Translations under genes and position numbers: made by a program
Shown: positions 26,452-35,593 of the stretch, piece by piece
How the letters are laid out: every line of letters starts with the position of its first letter
How positions within the stretch are numbered: position 1 is the first letter of the stretch
From: Amycolatopsis sulphurea
GTDB lineage: Bacteria > Actinomycetota > Actinomycetes > Mycobacteriales > Pseudonocardiaceae
Assembly (NCBI RefSeq): GCF_002564045.1
Contig: NZ_PDJK01000001.1
Span: 682,001-746,000, forward strand
Direction: 5' to 3'
Length of the DNA stretch: 64,000 nucleotides
The notes under the pieces: model-generated
The model's input: only the letters and a program-made list of their open reading frames with translations
Told to the model about the DNA's origin: nothing
The model's database searches: none

Positions 26452-26868
26452 TCAGCCCGCAGGCTGGCCGATGTTGACCATCCAGGTGATGCCGAACCGG
26501 TCGGTGCACGAGCCGAACTCGTCGCCCCACATCTGCTTCTCCAGCGGGACGGCCACGGTGCCGCCGTCGGAGAGCTTCGCCCAGTAGCCGCGCAGCAACT
26601 CGGCTTCGTCGCCGCTGAGGCTGATGGAGATGTTCGTGCCCGGCCGGTGTTCCATGCCCGGCGGGGTGTCCGCGGCCATCAGCGTGAAGCCCTGGTCGGT
26701 GTCGAGTGAACCGTGCATGATCTTGTCCGCGTAGCCTTCCACGGCCGACGCGCCGAATTCGCCGAACGTGGTGAGCGCGAGGTCGCCGCCGAACACCTCG
26801 TGGTAGAACTCCATCGCCTCCCGGGCGTTGTCGCGGAAGCTGACGTAGGGGTTGAGTTTCGCTGCCAT
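26452..26868 (-). CDS. VOC-superfamily (PhnB/glyoxalase-like) protein
   Basis: 138 aa from ATG 26868. PYVSFRDNAREAMEFYHEVFG is the PhnB/VOC opening, followed by GTNISISLSGDEAELLRGYW and WGDEFGSCTDRFGITWMVN. Paired beta-alpha-beta-beta-beta modules form a metal-binding or substrate-binding cavity. Function in this subgroup (3-demethylubiquinone methyltransferase-like PhnB) is unclear. Convergent with the PPOX remnant; 13 bp apart. Confidence 0.85.
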   Translation of the reverse strand: MAAKLNPYVSFRDNAREAMEFYHEVFGGDLALTTFGEFGASAVEGYADKIMHGSLDTDQGFTLMAADTPPGMEHRPGTNISISLSGDEAELLRGYWAKLSDGGTVAVPLEKQMWGDEFGSCTDRFGITWMVNIGQPAG

Positions 26869-27131
26869 CGGAACCCTCCAGAGTTCGGGACGGTTCCGAA
26901 TCCTCGCAGATCCGCGGGGGTGCGACAACGCAATCGGGCACGTCCGGGGGACCTCTTCCCCCAGCCGGGTGCCCTGGTGCCGGGTCCCGGGAATCCGCTG
27001 TGGCCGGTGGGTTTCCCACGGCGGCCGAGCCCGGATTTCCGTTGCCGGCGAAGGGTCCACGGTCTCCGCACGCCCGGACGAAACGGCAACCGGATTTGCC
27101 GGAACCGCAAACCCGGGCGCACAGTGGAGCC

Positions 27132-27719
27132 ATGACCGACGAGTTCGACGAGGTGCTCAGCGCGGTGGGGCCGCGGCTGCGGGAGCTGCGGCGGCGCGCC
27201 GGGATCACGCTGGCCGGGCTCTCGGCGAGCACCGGCATCCCGGTCAGCACGCTTTCGCGGCTGGAATCCGGGCAGCGCCGCCCGGGACTGGAGCTGCTGC
27301 TCCCGCTGGCCAAGGCCTACCGGGTGCCGCTCGACGATCTGGTCGTCGCGCCGGCCACCGGCGATCCCCGGGTGTACCCGCGGCCGTTCACCCGGCACGG
27401 GATGACCGTGGTGCCGCTGACCCGCAACCCCGGCGGGCTGCAGGCGTTCAAGCACATCATTCCGGCCGGGCTGACCCAGCGCGAGCCCGATCCGCGCTCG
27501 CACGAGGGCTACCACTGGCTGTACGTGCTCAGCGGACGGCTGCGGGTGGTGCTCGGGGACCAGGATCTCGTGCTGACGGCGGGCGAGGTCGCGGAGTTCG
27601 ACACGCACCTGCCGCACTGGTTCGGCAACGCCGACGAGCGCGCGGTGGAATTCCTCAGCATTCTCGGCCCCCAGGGTGAACGGTTCCACATTCGCGCGCG
27701 ATACCGTCCGGGCAGGTGA
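27132..27719 (+). CDS. XRE-cupin transcriptional regulator
   Basis: 195 aa. The helix-turn-helix covers about 25-65 (ITLAGLSASTGIPVSTLSRL, ESGQRRPGLELL). The C-terminal cupin (110-185) has SHEGYHWLYVLSGRLRVVLG, AGEVAEFDTHLPHWFG. This domain pair senses a small molecule in the cupin and controls nearby metabolic or efflux genes. Its targets are not evident; the divergent VOC gene at 26868 shares the upstream region and is the first candidate. Confidence 0.9.
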   Translation: MTDEFDEVLSAVGPRLRELRRRAGITLAGLSASTGIPVSTLSRLESGQRRPGLELLLPLAKAYRVPLDDLVVAPATGDPRVYPRPFTRHGMTVVPLTRNPGGLQAFKHIIPAGLTQREPDPRSHEGYHWLYVLSGRLRVVLGDQDLVLTAGEVAEFDTHLPHWFGNADERAVEFLSILGPQGERFHIRARYRPGR

Positions 27720-27780
27720 GAAACGTGGCCCGGCTGGGTATTCCTTCTTCGAGAACTCCACGGGAGGCAGGGTGATCCCC

Positions 27781-28299
27781 ATGGTGGCGGTGCGGGTTCA
27801 GGGACTGGCCGTGGTCGCGCAGGATGTCGCGCCGGTCGTGCTGCTGCGCGAGGAGAGCGGCTCGCGCCGATGGCTGGCGATCACGATCGGCGCGCCGGAG
27901 GCGCAGGAGCTGGCGGCGGCGCAGGAGCACGTGGTCTCCGCGCGGCCGGGCACGGTCGAGCTGATCATCGACGTGCTCGGCGCGCTCGGCCAGCGGGTCG
28001 TCCGGGTGGAGATCACCCAGCTGCGCGACAGCGTCTTCCATGCCGATCTGGTGCTGGCCGACGGATTGCGGGTCTCCGCCCGGCCCAGCGACGCGATCGC
28101 GATCGGGCTGCGCACCGAGGCGCCGCTGGAGGTCGCCGAAGCGGTCCTGGAGGAGGCTGCGGTCGACGTGACCGTGGCCGCGGGCGACGAACTGCCGCGC
28201 GAACCGGACGGTGAACCGGACGAGGAGCAGATCCGCCGGTTCCGCGACCTGCTCGACGAGATGAGCCCGGAGGACTTCCGCGACCCCGGCACGGAGTGA
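27781..28299 (+). CDS. Bifunctional nuclease-family protein (DUF151)
   Basis: 172 aa from ATG 27781, selected because GGAGGCAG lies 11 bases upstream; GTG 27772 is possible but too close. LREESGSRRWLAITIGAPEAQ, then DSVFHADLVLADG and SARPSDAIAIGLRTEAPL are the DUF151 signature (bifunctional nuclease of plants, conserved across bacteria). The acidic tail PEDFRDPG is typical for actinobacterial copies. The enzymatic role in bacteria is not proven. Confidence 0.88.
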   Translation: MVAVRVQGLAVVAQDVAPVVLLREESGSRRWLAITIGAPEAQELAAAQEHVVSARPGTVELIIDVLGALGQRVVRVEITQLRDSVFHADLVLADGLRVSARPSDAIAIGLRTEAPLEVAEAVLEEAAVDVTVAAGDELPREPDGEPDEEQIRRFRDLLDEMSPEDFRDPGTE

Positions 28300-28341
28300 C
28301 CGGCCACGGTCCACTGTGGCCATCCGCGAGCTGTGCGGCTC

Positions 28342-28390
28342 CGTGAAGGGGCCCTTCACGGACTCAGAGTCCGTGAAGGGCCCCTTCACA
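28342..28390. repeat. Palindrome-only copy of the element core
   Basis: GTGAAGGGGCCCTTCAC, spacer GGACTCAGAGTCC, then GTGAAGGGCCCCTTCAC; no outer arms. It lies 43 bp past the DUF151 stop and could terminate that transcript in addition to being a mobile remnant. Confidence 0.9.
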
Positions 28391-28574
28391 GCCTTTGCGG
28401 TGCCCACCCTGTCGAAAATGACAATCGCTGTCGGCTAGGGTGGGGGGCTGTGGTGTGCCCGAGCCGCCGCCCCGCCGAGGGGCTAGGCTGCGCGGCTCGA
28501 TGAGGAGGCCGCCCGGTCCGGCCGGGCCGGCGGCGCAGGGGCCGGGACATCGGCCTGGAGCTGCGGAGGTTGGC

Positions 28575-28853
28575 ATGAAGAGCGAGATCGCCGGCAGGGC
28601 GGTCGGACTGGTGGTCACCGGTCTGGCCGGGGCGGCGGCGTACGACGGGGTGAAGCGGTTCGCCCGATCGAAGGTTTTCCGGTCGGCGGCCGTCTCGGTC
28701 ACCACGTGGGGGCTGCGCAGTGCCCGGGCGGCGGAGACCGGGGCGGAGAAGGTCCGGCTCGCGACCGCGGACCTGGTGAGCGAGGCTCGCGACCGGATCG
28801 GTGAGCAGGCCCCGCCGCCCGGTGCCGCCGCGGGCCACGGCCACGAGCACTGA
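28575..28853 (+). CDS. DUF1490 protein, PacL-type metallochaperone
   Basis: 92 aa. A hydrophobic N-terminal helix (AVGLVVTGLAGAAAYDGV) is followed by KRFARSKVFRSAAVSVTTWGLRSAR and a His-rich end, GHGHEH. This is the DUF1490 pattern of mycobacterial PacL proteins, membrane-anchored metal-binding partners of P1B/P-type ATPases such as CtpC. It lies two bases upstream of a P-type ATPase start, so the genes are translationally coupled. Metal (Zn or Mn) is inferred from the family. Confidence 0.85.
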   Translation: MKSEIAGRAVGLVVTGLAGAAAYDGVKRFARSKVFRSAAVSVTTWGLRSARAAETGAEKVRLATADLVSEARDRIGEQAPPPGAAAGHGHEH

Positions 28854-28855
28854 CC

Positions 28856-31012
28856 GTGGCCACGGTCGAACCGCAGGTGCTGTCCGACGCGGCGGGACGG
28901 GTGCGTTTCCACGTCCCGCTGCTGTCGGGCGACGCCTCGCGCGCGGTCGCGGTGGAGGACGCCGTGGACCGCGTGCCCGGCGTACGCCAGGTGCACGCGT
29001 ATCCGCGCACCGCGAGCGTCGTCGTGTGGTACGACCGGGCGCGTTGTGACCGCGCGGAGCTGCTCGCCGCGATCCGGGAGGGAGCCGCGCGGCCCGCGGT
29101 ACCCGCCACCCGGTCGCCGCGCTCGGCGGACGTGCGCAACGCCGACCTCGTCCGGATGGTCGTGGGCGGGCTCGCGCTCGTGGTGCTGGGGATCCGCCGC
29201 TACGGCCTGCGCCGTCCGCCGGTGCTCGGTCCGGCCGGCCGGACGGCGGCCACCGGCGTCACCATCTTCACCGGCTATCCGTTCCTGCGCGGCGCGCTCC
29301 GCTCGCTCGGCGGCGGCCGGGGCGCGGGCACCGACGCGCTGGTCTCCGCCGCGACGGTGGCGAGCCTCGTGCTGCGCGAGAACGTCGTGGCGCTGACCGT
29401 GCTGTGGCTGCTCAACATCGGTGAATACCTTCAGGATCTGACGCTGCGACGAAGCCGCCGCGCGGTTTCCGAGCTGCTGACCGGCACACAGACCCGGATC
29501 TGGCGGCGCATCGGCACGGTCGAGGCGGAGGTGGACATCGCCGATCTCGCCGTGGGCGACGAGGTCGTGCTGCACGAGCATGTGGTGCTGCCGGTCGACG
29601 GGGAGGTGGCCGAGGGCGAGGGGATCGTGGACCAGTCCGCGGTCACGGGGGAGCAGCTGCCGGTCAGCGTGACCGCCGGGACCGCGCTGCACGCCGGTTC
29701 GGTGCTGCTGCGGGGACGACTTGTGGTGCGGGCGAGCGCGGTCGGCGCGGACACCGCGATCGGCCGGATCATCCGCCGGGTCGAGCAGGCGCAGGAGGAC
29801 CGCGCGCCGATCCAGACCGTGGCCGAGGTGTTCTCGCGGCGGTTCGTGCCCGTGTCCTTCGCCCTCGCCGGGCTGACCCTGCTGGCCACCCGGGACGTGC
29901 GGCGGGCGATGACCATGCTGCTGGTCGCCTGTCCGTGCGCGGTCGGGCTGGCCACGCCCACCGCGATCAGCGCCGCGATCGGCAACGGCGCGCGGCGCGG
30001 CATCCTGGTCAAGGGCGGTGCGCACCTGGAGGCGGCCGGCCGGGTCGACGCGATGGTGTTCGACAAGACCGGCACGCTCACCCTCGGCCGCCCGGTGGTC
30101 ACGAACGTGATCTCCTTCGCCGAGGACTGGACGCCGGAGCGGGTGCTGGCGCACGCGGCCAGCTCGGAGATCCACTCCCGGCATCCGCTGGCGCAGGCGG
30201 TGATCCGCTCCACCGAGGAGCGGCGGATCCGGATCCCGCCGCACGAGGAGTGCGAAGTCCTGCTGGGACAAGGGATGCGGGTGGCCAGCGACGGCCGGGT
30301 GCTGCTGATCGGCAGCGCGGAACTGGTGCGGGGCGAGGGCGTGGAGCTGCCCGCCGAGGCCCGCCGCTGGGTCGCGAAACTCCGTGAGGCGGCCGAAACC
30401 CCGTTGCTGCTGGCGGTGGACGGCACGCTCACCGGGCTGGTTTCGTTGCGGGACAAGGTACGTCCCGAAGCGCGTGAAGTGCTTCAGGCGCTGCGCGCGG
30501 ACGGCGTGCGCCGGATCGTGCTGCTGACCGGGGACCACCCGGGCACGGCGGCCGCGGTCGCCGCGGAGCTGGGCGTCGCGGAGTTCCAGGCGCAGGTGCT
30601 GCCCGAGGACAAGCAGGACGTGGTGCGGCGGCTGCGTGAGGAAGGGCATGTGGTCGCCGTCGTCGGTGACGGCACGAACGACGCCCCCGCGCTGGCGCTG
30701 GCCGACATCGGCATCGCGATGGGCGTGAACGGCACCGACGTGGCCGTGGAGACCGCGGACGTGGCGCTGGCGGGCGACGACCTGCGTGCCCTGCTGTCCC
30801 TGCGCGACCTCAGCCGGCGCAGTGTCACGCTGATCCGGCAGAACTACGGCCTGTCCATCGCGGTGAACGCGCTGGGCCTGGTGGTGTCCGCCGCGGGCGC
30901 GCTGTCCCCGGTGGTGGCGGCGGTGCTGCACAACGCGTCGTCGGTCGCGGTGGTCGGGAACAGTTCCCGGCTGATCCGGCACCGGGTGCCCGGCGGCCGC
31001 GAGGCGCGCTGA
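28856..31012 (+). CDS. CtpC-like heavy-metal-transporting P-type ATPase
   Basis: 718 aa from GTG 28856. A degenerate N-terminal HMA-like domain without the CxxC (residues 1-85) precedes six or more transmembrane helices. Motifs are all present: SAVTGEQLPV (actuator TGE), LLVACPCAVGLATPT (CPC in the transport helix, about 356), MVFDKTGTLTLG (phosphorylated Asp, about 402), HPLAQAV, and VVGDGTNDAPALALAD. It exports a transition metal at the cost of ATP; with the PacL-type partner it most resembles mycobacterial CtpC, which handles Zn/Mn. No metal-responsive regulator is adjacent. Confidence 0.92.
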   Translation: MATVEPQVLSDAAGRVRFHVPLLSGDASRAVAVEDAVDRVPGVRQVHAYPRTASVVVWYDRARCDRAELLAAIREGAARPAVPATRSPRSADVRNADLVRMVVGGLALVVLGIRRYGLRRPPVLGPAGRTAATGVTIFTGYPFLRGALRSLGGGRGAGTDALVSAATVASLVLRENVVALTVLWLLNIGEYLQDLTLRRSRRAVSELLTGTQTRIWRRIGTVEAEVDIADLAVGDEVVLHEHVVLPVDGEVAEGEGIVDQSAVTGEQLPVSVTAGTALHAGSVLLRGRLVVRASAVGADTAIGRIIRRVEQAQEDRAPIQTVAEVFSRRFVPVSFALAGLTLLATRDVRRAMTMLLVACPCAVGLATPTAISAAIGNGARRGILVKGGAHLEAAGRVDAMVFDKTGTLTLGRPVVTNVISFAEDWTPERVLAHAASSEIHSRHPLAQAVIRSTEERRIRIPPHEECEVLLGQGMRVASDGRVLLIGSAELVRGEGVELPAEARRWVAKLREAAETPLLLAVDGTLTGLVSLRDKVRPEAREVLQALRADGVRRIVLLTGDHPGTAAAVAAELGVAEFQAQVLPEDKQDVVRRLREEGHVVAVVGDGTNDAPALALADIGIAMGVNGTDVAVETADVALAGDDLRALLSLRDLSRRSVTLIRQNYGLSIAVNALGLVVSAAGALSPVVAAVLHNASSVAVVGNSSRLIRHRVPGGREAR

Positions 31013-31016
31013 GCGG

Positions 31017-32417
31017 TCACTTCTTCCGGTACTGCGCCGCGACCTTCTCCGCCATCCCGCGGATGTCGGCGAGCGCGTCGTCCAGTTTCGTCTTCCCTTC
31101 GAGCACGCCGGCCAGCGCCTGCGAGGCCTGAGTGCCGAGCTGGCGGAACTCCGGCACCGCGACGAACTGGATGCCCGCCGTGGGCCGCGGCTGCAGCCCG
31201 GCCTTGCGCGGGTCGACCGAGGTGATGGACAGGAAGGTGGGCATCGCGAACGCCCCGGCGTCGGCCAGATATTCGGGATCGTTGTAGGTCGAGTACCGGG
31301 TGCCCGCGGGCGCCTTCGCCTGGCCGACGACCTTGCCCGCCAGCCGCTGGTAGTCCCGGCCGCTCGCCCAGGACATGAACTTCCAGGCCTCGTCCGGGTG
31401 ATCGGTGCTCTCCTCCATCCCCCAGGCCCAGGTGTAGAGCCAGCCCGCGGTGGAGGTCTTGACCACGGGCGCGGACAGGTAGCCGATCCGGCTGCGGACC
31501 GCGCTGGTGGGTGCCTCCAGCTGTGCTGCGCCCGCCGTCGAGTCGTACCACATGGCGACCTTGCCCTGTTCGATCGCGGTGGCGCACTCCTGGTAGCCGC
31601 TGCGCTCCGGAACGTCCTCGCCGGCCTTGTGCAGCAGGTCCAGATAGAACCGCACGGCCTCGCGGAACTCCGGGGCGTCGGTGCGCACGTTCCAGCCGGC
31701 GTCGAACCAGGTGCCGCCGAAGGTGTTGATCATCGTGGTCAGCGGCGCGATCATGTCGCCCCAGCCGGGCCGGCCGCGCAGGCAGATCCCGTGCATCCCG
31801 TTCTTGGCGTGCTCCACGGCCTCCGCGGCGTCGGAGACCTGCTGCCAGGTCGGCGTGGCCGGCAGCCGGATACCGAGGTTGCCGAGCACGTCGGTGCGGT
31901 ACATCAGGATCGAGGATTCGCCGTAGAACGGCGCCGCGTACAGCCGTCCGTCCGGCCCGCGCAGCGAGTCCGCGATCGGGGCGATCAGGTCCTTCACGTC
32001 GAAGGTGCTGTCGTCCTTTGTGTACGAGTCCAGGGCCTTGAGCTGATGCCTGCCCGCATAGATCGGCGTCTCGAAGTTGCTCACCGACGCGACGTCGTAC
32101 TTGCCCGCCTGCGCGGTGAACTCGCGATCGACCTCGTCCCGGAGCCGGTTCTCGGGCAGCACGGTGAAGTTCACCTTGATCCCGGTCCGCGGGGTGAACT
32201 CGGTCGCGGTGAGCTGCTGCAGCTCGACCATCTGCGGGTTGTCCACCATGAGCACGTCGATGGTCACGTCGGACTTGCTCGCGCACGCTTGCGCGGACAG
32301 CAGGACCAGGACCGCCGCCACCGCCGCCGAGGATCGGCGCACCCGCCTTGCCCCGCGCCCGCTCCGTTGTTCCCGCACCCCGGTTCCTCCCGCTTCGGCC
32401 GCTTTGCGGCGACTCAC
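31017..32417 (-). CDS. Sugar ABC transporter substrate-binding lipoprotein
   Basis: 466 aa. The lipoprotein signal ends LLSAQAC (lipobox Cys near residue 45). The mature protein is a cluster-B solute-binding fold: TPRTGIKVNFTVLPENRL, DVASVSNFETPIYAG, LYAAPFYGESSILMYRTD and AMWYDSTAGAAQLEA. Such proteins deliver polyols or oligosaccharides to MalFG-type permeases. No permease or ATPase gene is nearby, so it is an orphan. It converges on the P-type ATPase gene with 4 bp between stops. Confidence 0.9.
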   Translation of the reverse strand: MSRRKAAEAGGTGVREQRSGRGARRVRRSSAAVAAVLVLLSAQACASKSDVTIDVLMVDNPQMVELQQLTATEFTPRTGIKVNFTVLPENRLRDEVDREFTAQAGKYDVASVSNFETPIYAGRHQLKALDSYTKDDSTFDVKDLIAPIADSLRGPDGRLYAAPFYGESSILMYRTDVLGNLGIRLPATPTWQQVSDAAEAVEHAKNGMHGICLRGRPGWGDMIAPLTTMINTFGGTWFDAGWNVRTDAPEFREAVRFYLDLLHKAGEDVPERSGYQECATAIEQGKVAMWYDSTAGAAQLEAPTSAVRSRIGYLSAPVVKTSTAGWLYTWAWGMEESTDHPDEAWKFMSWASGRDYQRLAGKVVGQAKAPAGTRYSTYNDPEYLADAGAFAMPTFLSITSVDPRKAGLQPRPTAGIQFVAVPEFRQLGTQASQALAGVLEGKTKLDDALADIRGMAEKVAAQYRKK

Positions 32418-32586
32418 GCGAGAAATCTAAGAGCACGAGACGAAAAGCCGAGAGCGAACGTTCGGGGCCTGGAGTGTTCGTGCAGTTCTCCTGCCCTTGC
32501 AGGCCGCTTGTACAGCGGTAGGGCCTGGTCCTGGCTTCGCTGGAGGACGGCTGTGCCTCCGTCCATCGTGGACGCGCGCGGCCTTG

Positions 32587-33489
32587 TCAGGGCGTGACCG
32601 CCGCGCCGGGCACCGGGTTTTCCAGTAACGAGCGCAACTCCGCGAGCGCCGCACCGAGCGGCCGGTCGACCCGGATCGACGCGTACTCGTCGCCCCGGGT
32701 CCGGCCGCGGTTGACGATCATGACCGGCTTCCCGGCCTTCGCGGCGTGCCGGACGAAGCGGAGCCCGGACATCACCGTCAGCGAGGAGCCGAGCACGAGC
32801 AGCGCGGCCGCCCGGTCGACGAGCCGGTAGCACCGCTCGACCCGGGCGTGGGGCACGTTCTCGCCGAAGAAGACGACATCGGGTTTGAGTATTCCGCCGC
32901 ACCGCAGGCACTCGACGACCGTGAAGGTGCGGACGGCCTCCTCGGCCAGCTCGACGTCACCGTCCGGGTTGATCCGGGAGACGGTGCCGCCGAAGTCCGG
33001 ATTGGCCGTGCGAAGCCGGGTGTCCAGCTCTTCCCGGGCACTGGTCCGGCGGCAGCCGAGGCAGATCACGCGGTCGAGATTGCCATGCAGCTCCACCACT
33101 CCCGGCGTACCGGCGGCGCGGTGCAGGCCGTCCACGTTCTGCGTGATCACCCCGGAGACCCGGCCGCTCGCGCGCAGTGCGGCGAGGGCGTGGTGCCCGG
33201 AATTGGGTGCGGCACGGGCGATGGTGCGCCAGCCGAGATGGCTGCGTGCCCAGTACCGGCGCCGCCCGGCGGCACTCGTGGTGAACTCGTCGTAGGTCAT
33301 CGGCGTATGCCGGCGCAAGCTGCCGGACTCGCCGCGGTAGTCGGGAATGCCGGACTCGGTGGAGATCCCGGCCCCGGTCAGCACCAGCACCCGGCCGTCG
33401 GCGAGCACCTCGGCCACCTCGGCGAGGCGGCCCGTGCGGGGGAGTGGATCGCCCGGAGCGGCCCAGGTCGGCGTCGGTCGGGTACGCAC
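32587..33489 (-). CDS. Sir2-family NAD-dependent protein deacylase
   Basis: 300 aa. The NAD pocket motifs are VLTGAGISTESGIPDYRG and ITQNVDGLHRAAG; the catalytic His is in VVELHGNL. Four zinc cysteines occur as VICLGCRR and VECLRCGG; KPDVVFFGENVP and LGSSLTVMSG complete the fold. It removes acyl groups from lysines while consuming NAD. Length fits class II/U bacterial sirtuins. Monocistronic. Confidence 0.93.
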   Translation of the reverse strand: MRTRPTPTWAAPGDPLPRTGRLAEVAEVLADGRVLVLTGAGISTESGIPDYRGESGSLRRHTPMTYDEFTTSAAGRRRYWARSHLGWRTIARAAPNSGHHALAALRASGRVSGVITQNVDGLHRAAGTPGVVELHGNLDRVICLGCRRTSAREELDTRLRTANPDFGGTVSRINPDGDVELAEEAVRTFTVVECLRCGGILKPDVVFFGENVPHARVERCYRLVDRAAALLVLGSSLTVMSGLRFVRHAAKAGKPVMIVNRGRTRGDEYASIRVDRPLGAALAELRSLLENPVPGAAVTP

Positions 33490-33620
33490 GATGCCAGCTT
33501 ACGTGGACAGGCCGCGCAAGCGTGCCGCGCCGGGATCGCGGCCGTTTCACCGGGACCGGTGATCACCCGGCCGGGCGACACGGGGATTGGCCCGCCGGGC
33601 CGCTGGGTATCCGAAGGACC

Positions 33621-33971
33621 ATGTGGTTCGCGCTGGCTACGCCCGTGGTCGTGATGATCGCCACCGTCCTGATGGAACGGTTCGAGCGATATTGCGACCG
33701 GGCGGAGGCCGGGGCGCGCGTGCGAGTACCCGAGCCCCGGTCGAGCCGGTCCGGCCGGTCTCGTTCGGGTCCGTGGTGCTGCGGCACTAGGCGCGAGGCG
33801 CGGACCGGGCGCGGACGCCCGGCAGGGCGAGCGGTGGCCGGTGTTCTTGGGAGGAACACCGATACCGCGGCCCGGGCTCTCCCCGTCGGGGTGGGAGTGC
33901 GCGGGCCCTCTGCCGGGCTTCGGATGCGCCGCGGTGACCGGCGTACCGGCCCGCTCACCGGATCGTCGTGA
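33621..33971 (+). CDS. Possible small membrane protein
   Basis: ATG 33621 opens with a single hydrophobic helix (MWFALATPVVVMIATVLMER) and FERYCDRAEAG, a pattern common in small actinobacterial single-span proteins. The remaining 80 residues are Arg/Gly/Pro-rich and look like antisense or non-coding sequence, so the true protein may be shorter through a lost stop or frameshift. Unrecognised. Confidence 0.3.
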   Translation: MWFALATPVVVMIATVLMERFERYCDRAEAGARVRVPEPRSSRSGRSRSGPWCCGTRREARTGRGRPAGRAVAGVLGRNTDTAARALPVGVGVRGPSAGLRMRRGDRRTGPLTGSS

Positions 33972-34128
33972 TCGTCGTGCTCTCGGCGGCGGATCGGTTT
34001 GCCGGTCGGTGGTCCTGTCCCGGCGGGTCTGCGCGTCGCGTTCCGGGTGAACTCCTGATACCAGGCGTCCCACGGGTGATTGGTCGCGGCGTAGTTCGCG
34101 GGCGGGTCGGCCCTGCGCAGACTGCGTA

Positions 34129-34351
34129 GGTCTGTGAAGGGGCCCTTCACGGACTCTGAGTCTGTGAAGGGCCCCTTCACAGACCCGAGACAGGTCCGGC
34201 GCACACCACGAGGTGGTCGCACACCTCGAACACCACCGCATCGCCCGCTGCCGGGCGAATCGATGAAGAGGGCAGGTACCGCCGATGATGACGCGGCAGC
34301 CACGGCTCTCTGCTGATCACAGGCCCTTCGACCAACTTTGCCGGGACCCTG
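34129..34351. mobile_element. Diverged copy of the palindromic element with internal extra sequence
   Basis: The core palindromes (34131-34184) are followed by the element body (CCGGCGCACACCACGAGGTGG, CATCGCCCGCTGCCGGG) and by the terminal arm GACCAACTTTGCCGGGACCCTG ending at 34351. About 70 bp not found in other copies lies before the terminal arm. The other end does not match the standard terminus, and no target duplication is visible. The body truncates a minus-strand gene. Confidence 0.75.
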
Positions 34352-34730
34352 CGCCGCCATCGGTGAACGCGACGGTGGGCAGCACGCCGTTGTCGTACTG
34401 ACGGCTCGCCGACCAGGTGATTTCCCCGTCCGCGCCAAGCTGCCCGGTGCGGTACCAGAGCGTTGCCGCGCTCTGCGACTGGTGCACCTCGACGATCCGG
34501 TCGGCGCCGTCCAGCGCGATCGCGGGTGTCTGGCCGCTGTCGTAGCGGCCGTGGCGCTGCCAGGCGACCCGGCCGTCCGCGTCGTAGGTCTCGGTCCAGT
34601 ACCAGAGCGCGCCGGTGCCCGAATTGTGCATCTCGACGACCTGGCCGTGGCCGTTGAGCGCGACCGACGGGTGGTAGCCGAGTGCGGTACCGGTCAGCGT
34701 CGCGAGGACGGCAATGCCCAGACGATGCAT
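34317..34730 (-). pseudogene. Secreted repeat protein truncated by the element
   Basis: ATG 34730 starts a signal peptide (MHRLGIAVLATLTGTALG), followed by about 35-residue repeats: HPSVALNGHGQVVEMHNSG, TPAIALDGADRIVEVHQSQ and LPTVAFTDGG, each ending in ALWYWT/TLWYRTG-like strands. This looks like a beta-propeller-like protein. After the third repeat begins, the frame enters the mobile element and stops at 34317. The intact protein was presumably much longer; I see no continuation on the far side. Confidence 0.6.
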
Positions 34731-34803
34731 GAAACCCCCTGTTCGGGATGGTATTCCGGGAAAACGTAGCGATCTTGCCGGGGTTTCGTGGCATCTTCGG
34801 GAG

Positions 34804-35571
34804 ATGCCGGAGAACTCCAGGGAAACCTTCGCCGAGGACGTGGCCGCCCTGCTCGCCGCGCTGCCCGGGGTGTGCGCGGTGGCACTCGGCGGCTCGCGCG
34901 CGCAGGGCACCCATCGCCCGGACAGCGACTGGGACTTCGCCCTCTACTACCGCGGCCGCTTCGATCCCGGCGATCTGCGCGCGCTCGGCCTGCCCGGCGA
35001 GGTCTCGGACCTCGGCGCCTGGGGCGGCGGCGTGTTCAACGGCGGCGCCTGGCTGACCGTCGAGGGCCGCCCGGTGGACGTGCACTACCGCGATCTCGAC
35101 GTGCTCGACCATGAGCTGGCCGAAGCCCGGGAAGGCCGGTTCCACTGGGAACCGCTGGCCTTCCACCTGGCCGGGATCCCGAGCTACCTGGTGCTCGGCG
35201 AGCTGGCGGGCAACCGGGTCCTGTACGGGGAGCTGCCGCGCCCGGCCTACCCGGACCCGCTGCGCGGCGCCGCGGCGGAGTTCTGGCGCGCGGCCGCCGA
35301 CCGCACCCTCGGCTACGCGGAACCGGCCTACGTCGCCCGCGGCCGCGTCACCGAGACGGCGGCCTCACTGGGCCTGGCAGCACTGCAAGCCGCGCACGCG
35401 ATCCTGGCCGCACGCGGGGAATGGGTGACCAACGAGAAGACCCTGCTGGACCGCGCCGGCCTGCGGGCGCTGGATGACATGGTCTCCGGGCTCGGCCACG
35501 ACCTGCCGGGCGCGTTCGCCACCGCACGTGCGCTGCTGGCCGCGGCGTATGACCGTCCACAAGGGACTTGA
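34804..35571 (+). CDS. Nucleotidyltransferase-fold protein
   Basis: 255 aa. ALGGSRAQGTHRPDSDWDFALYY (residues about 28-50) is the pol-beta/MNT nucleotidyltransferase motif GS...DxD, and VDVHYRDLD supplies the third carboxylate. The C-terminal half is helical (substrate domain), as in aminoglycoside adenylyltransferases and stand-alone nucleotidyltransferases. The substrate is unknown; there is no HEPN partner beside it. Confidence 0.8.
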   Translation: MPENSRETFAEDVAALLAALPGVCAVALGGSRAQGTHRPDSDWDFALYYRGRFDPGDLRALGLPGEVSDLGAWGGGVFNGGAWLTVEGRPVDVHYRDLDVLDHELAEAREGRFHWEPLAFHLAGIPSYLVLGELAGNRVLYGELPRPAYPDPLRGAAAEFWRAAADRTLGYAEPAYVARGRVTETAASLGLAALQAAHAILAARGEWVTNEKTLLDRAGLRALDDMVSGLGHDLPGAFATARALLAAAYDRPQGT

Positions 35572-35593
35572 CTGGGCGGCGGTGCGCGAACTT

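Noticed and set aside
28364..30982. An 870-codon minus-strand frame opposite the P-type ATPase
   Set aside because: It is an antisense frame lacking stops because of GC bias; the plus strand has all P-type ATPase motifs.
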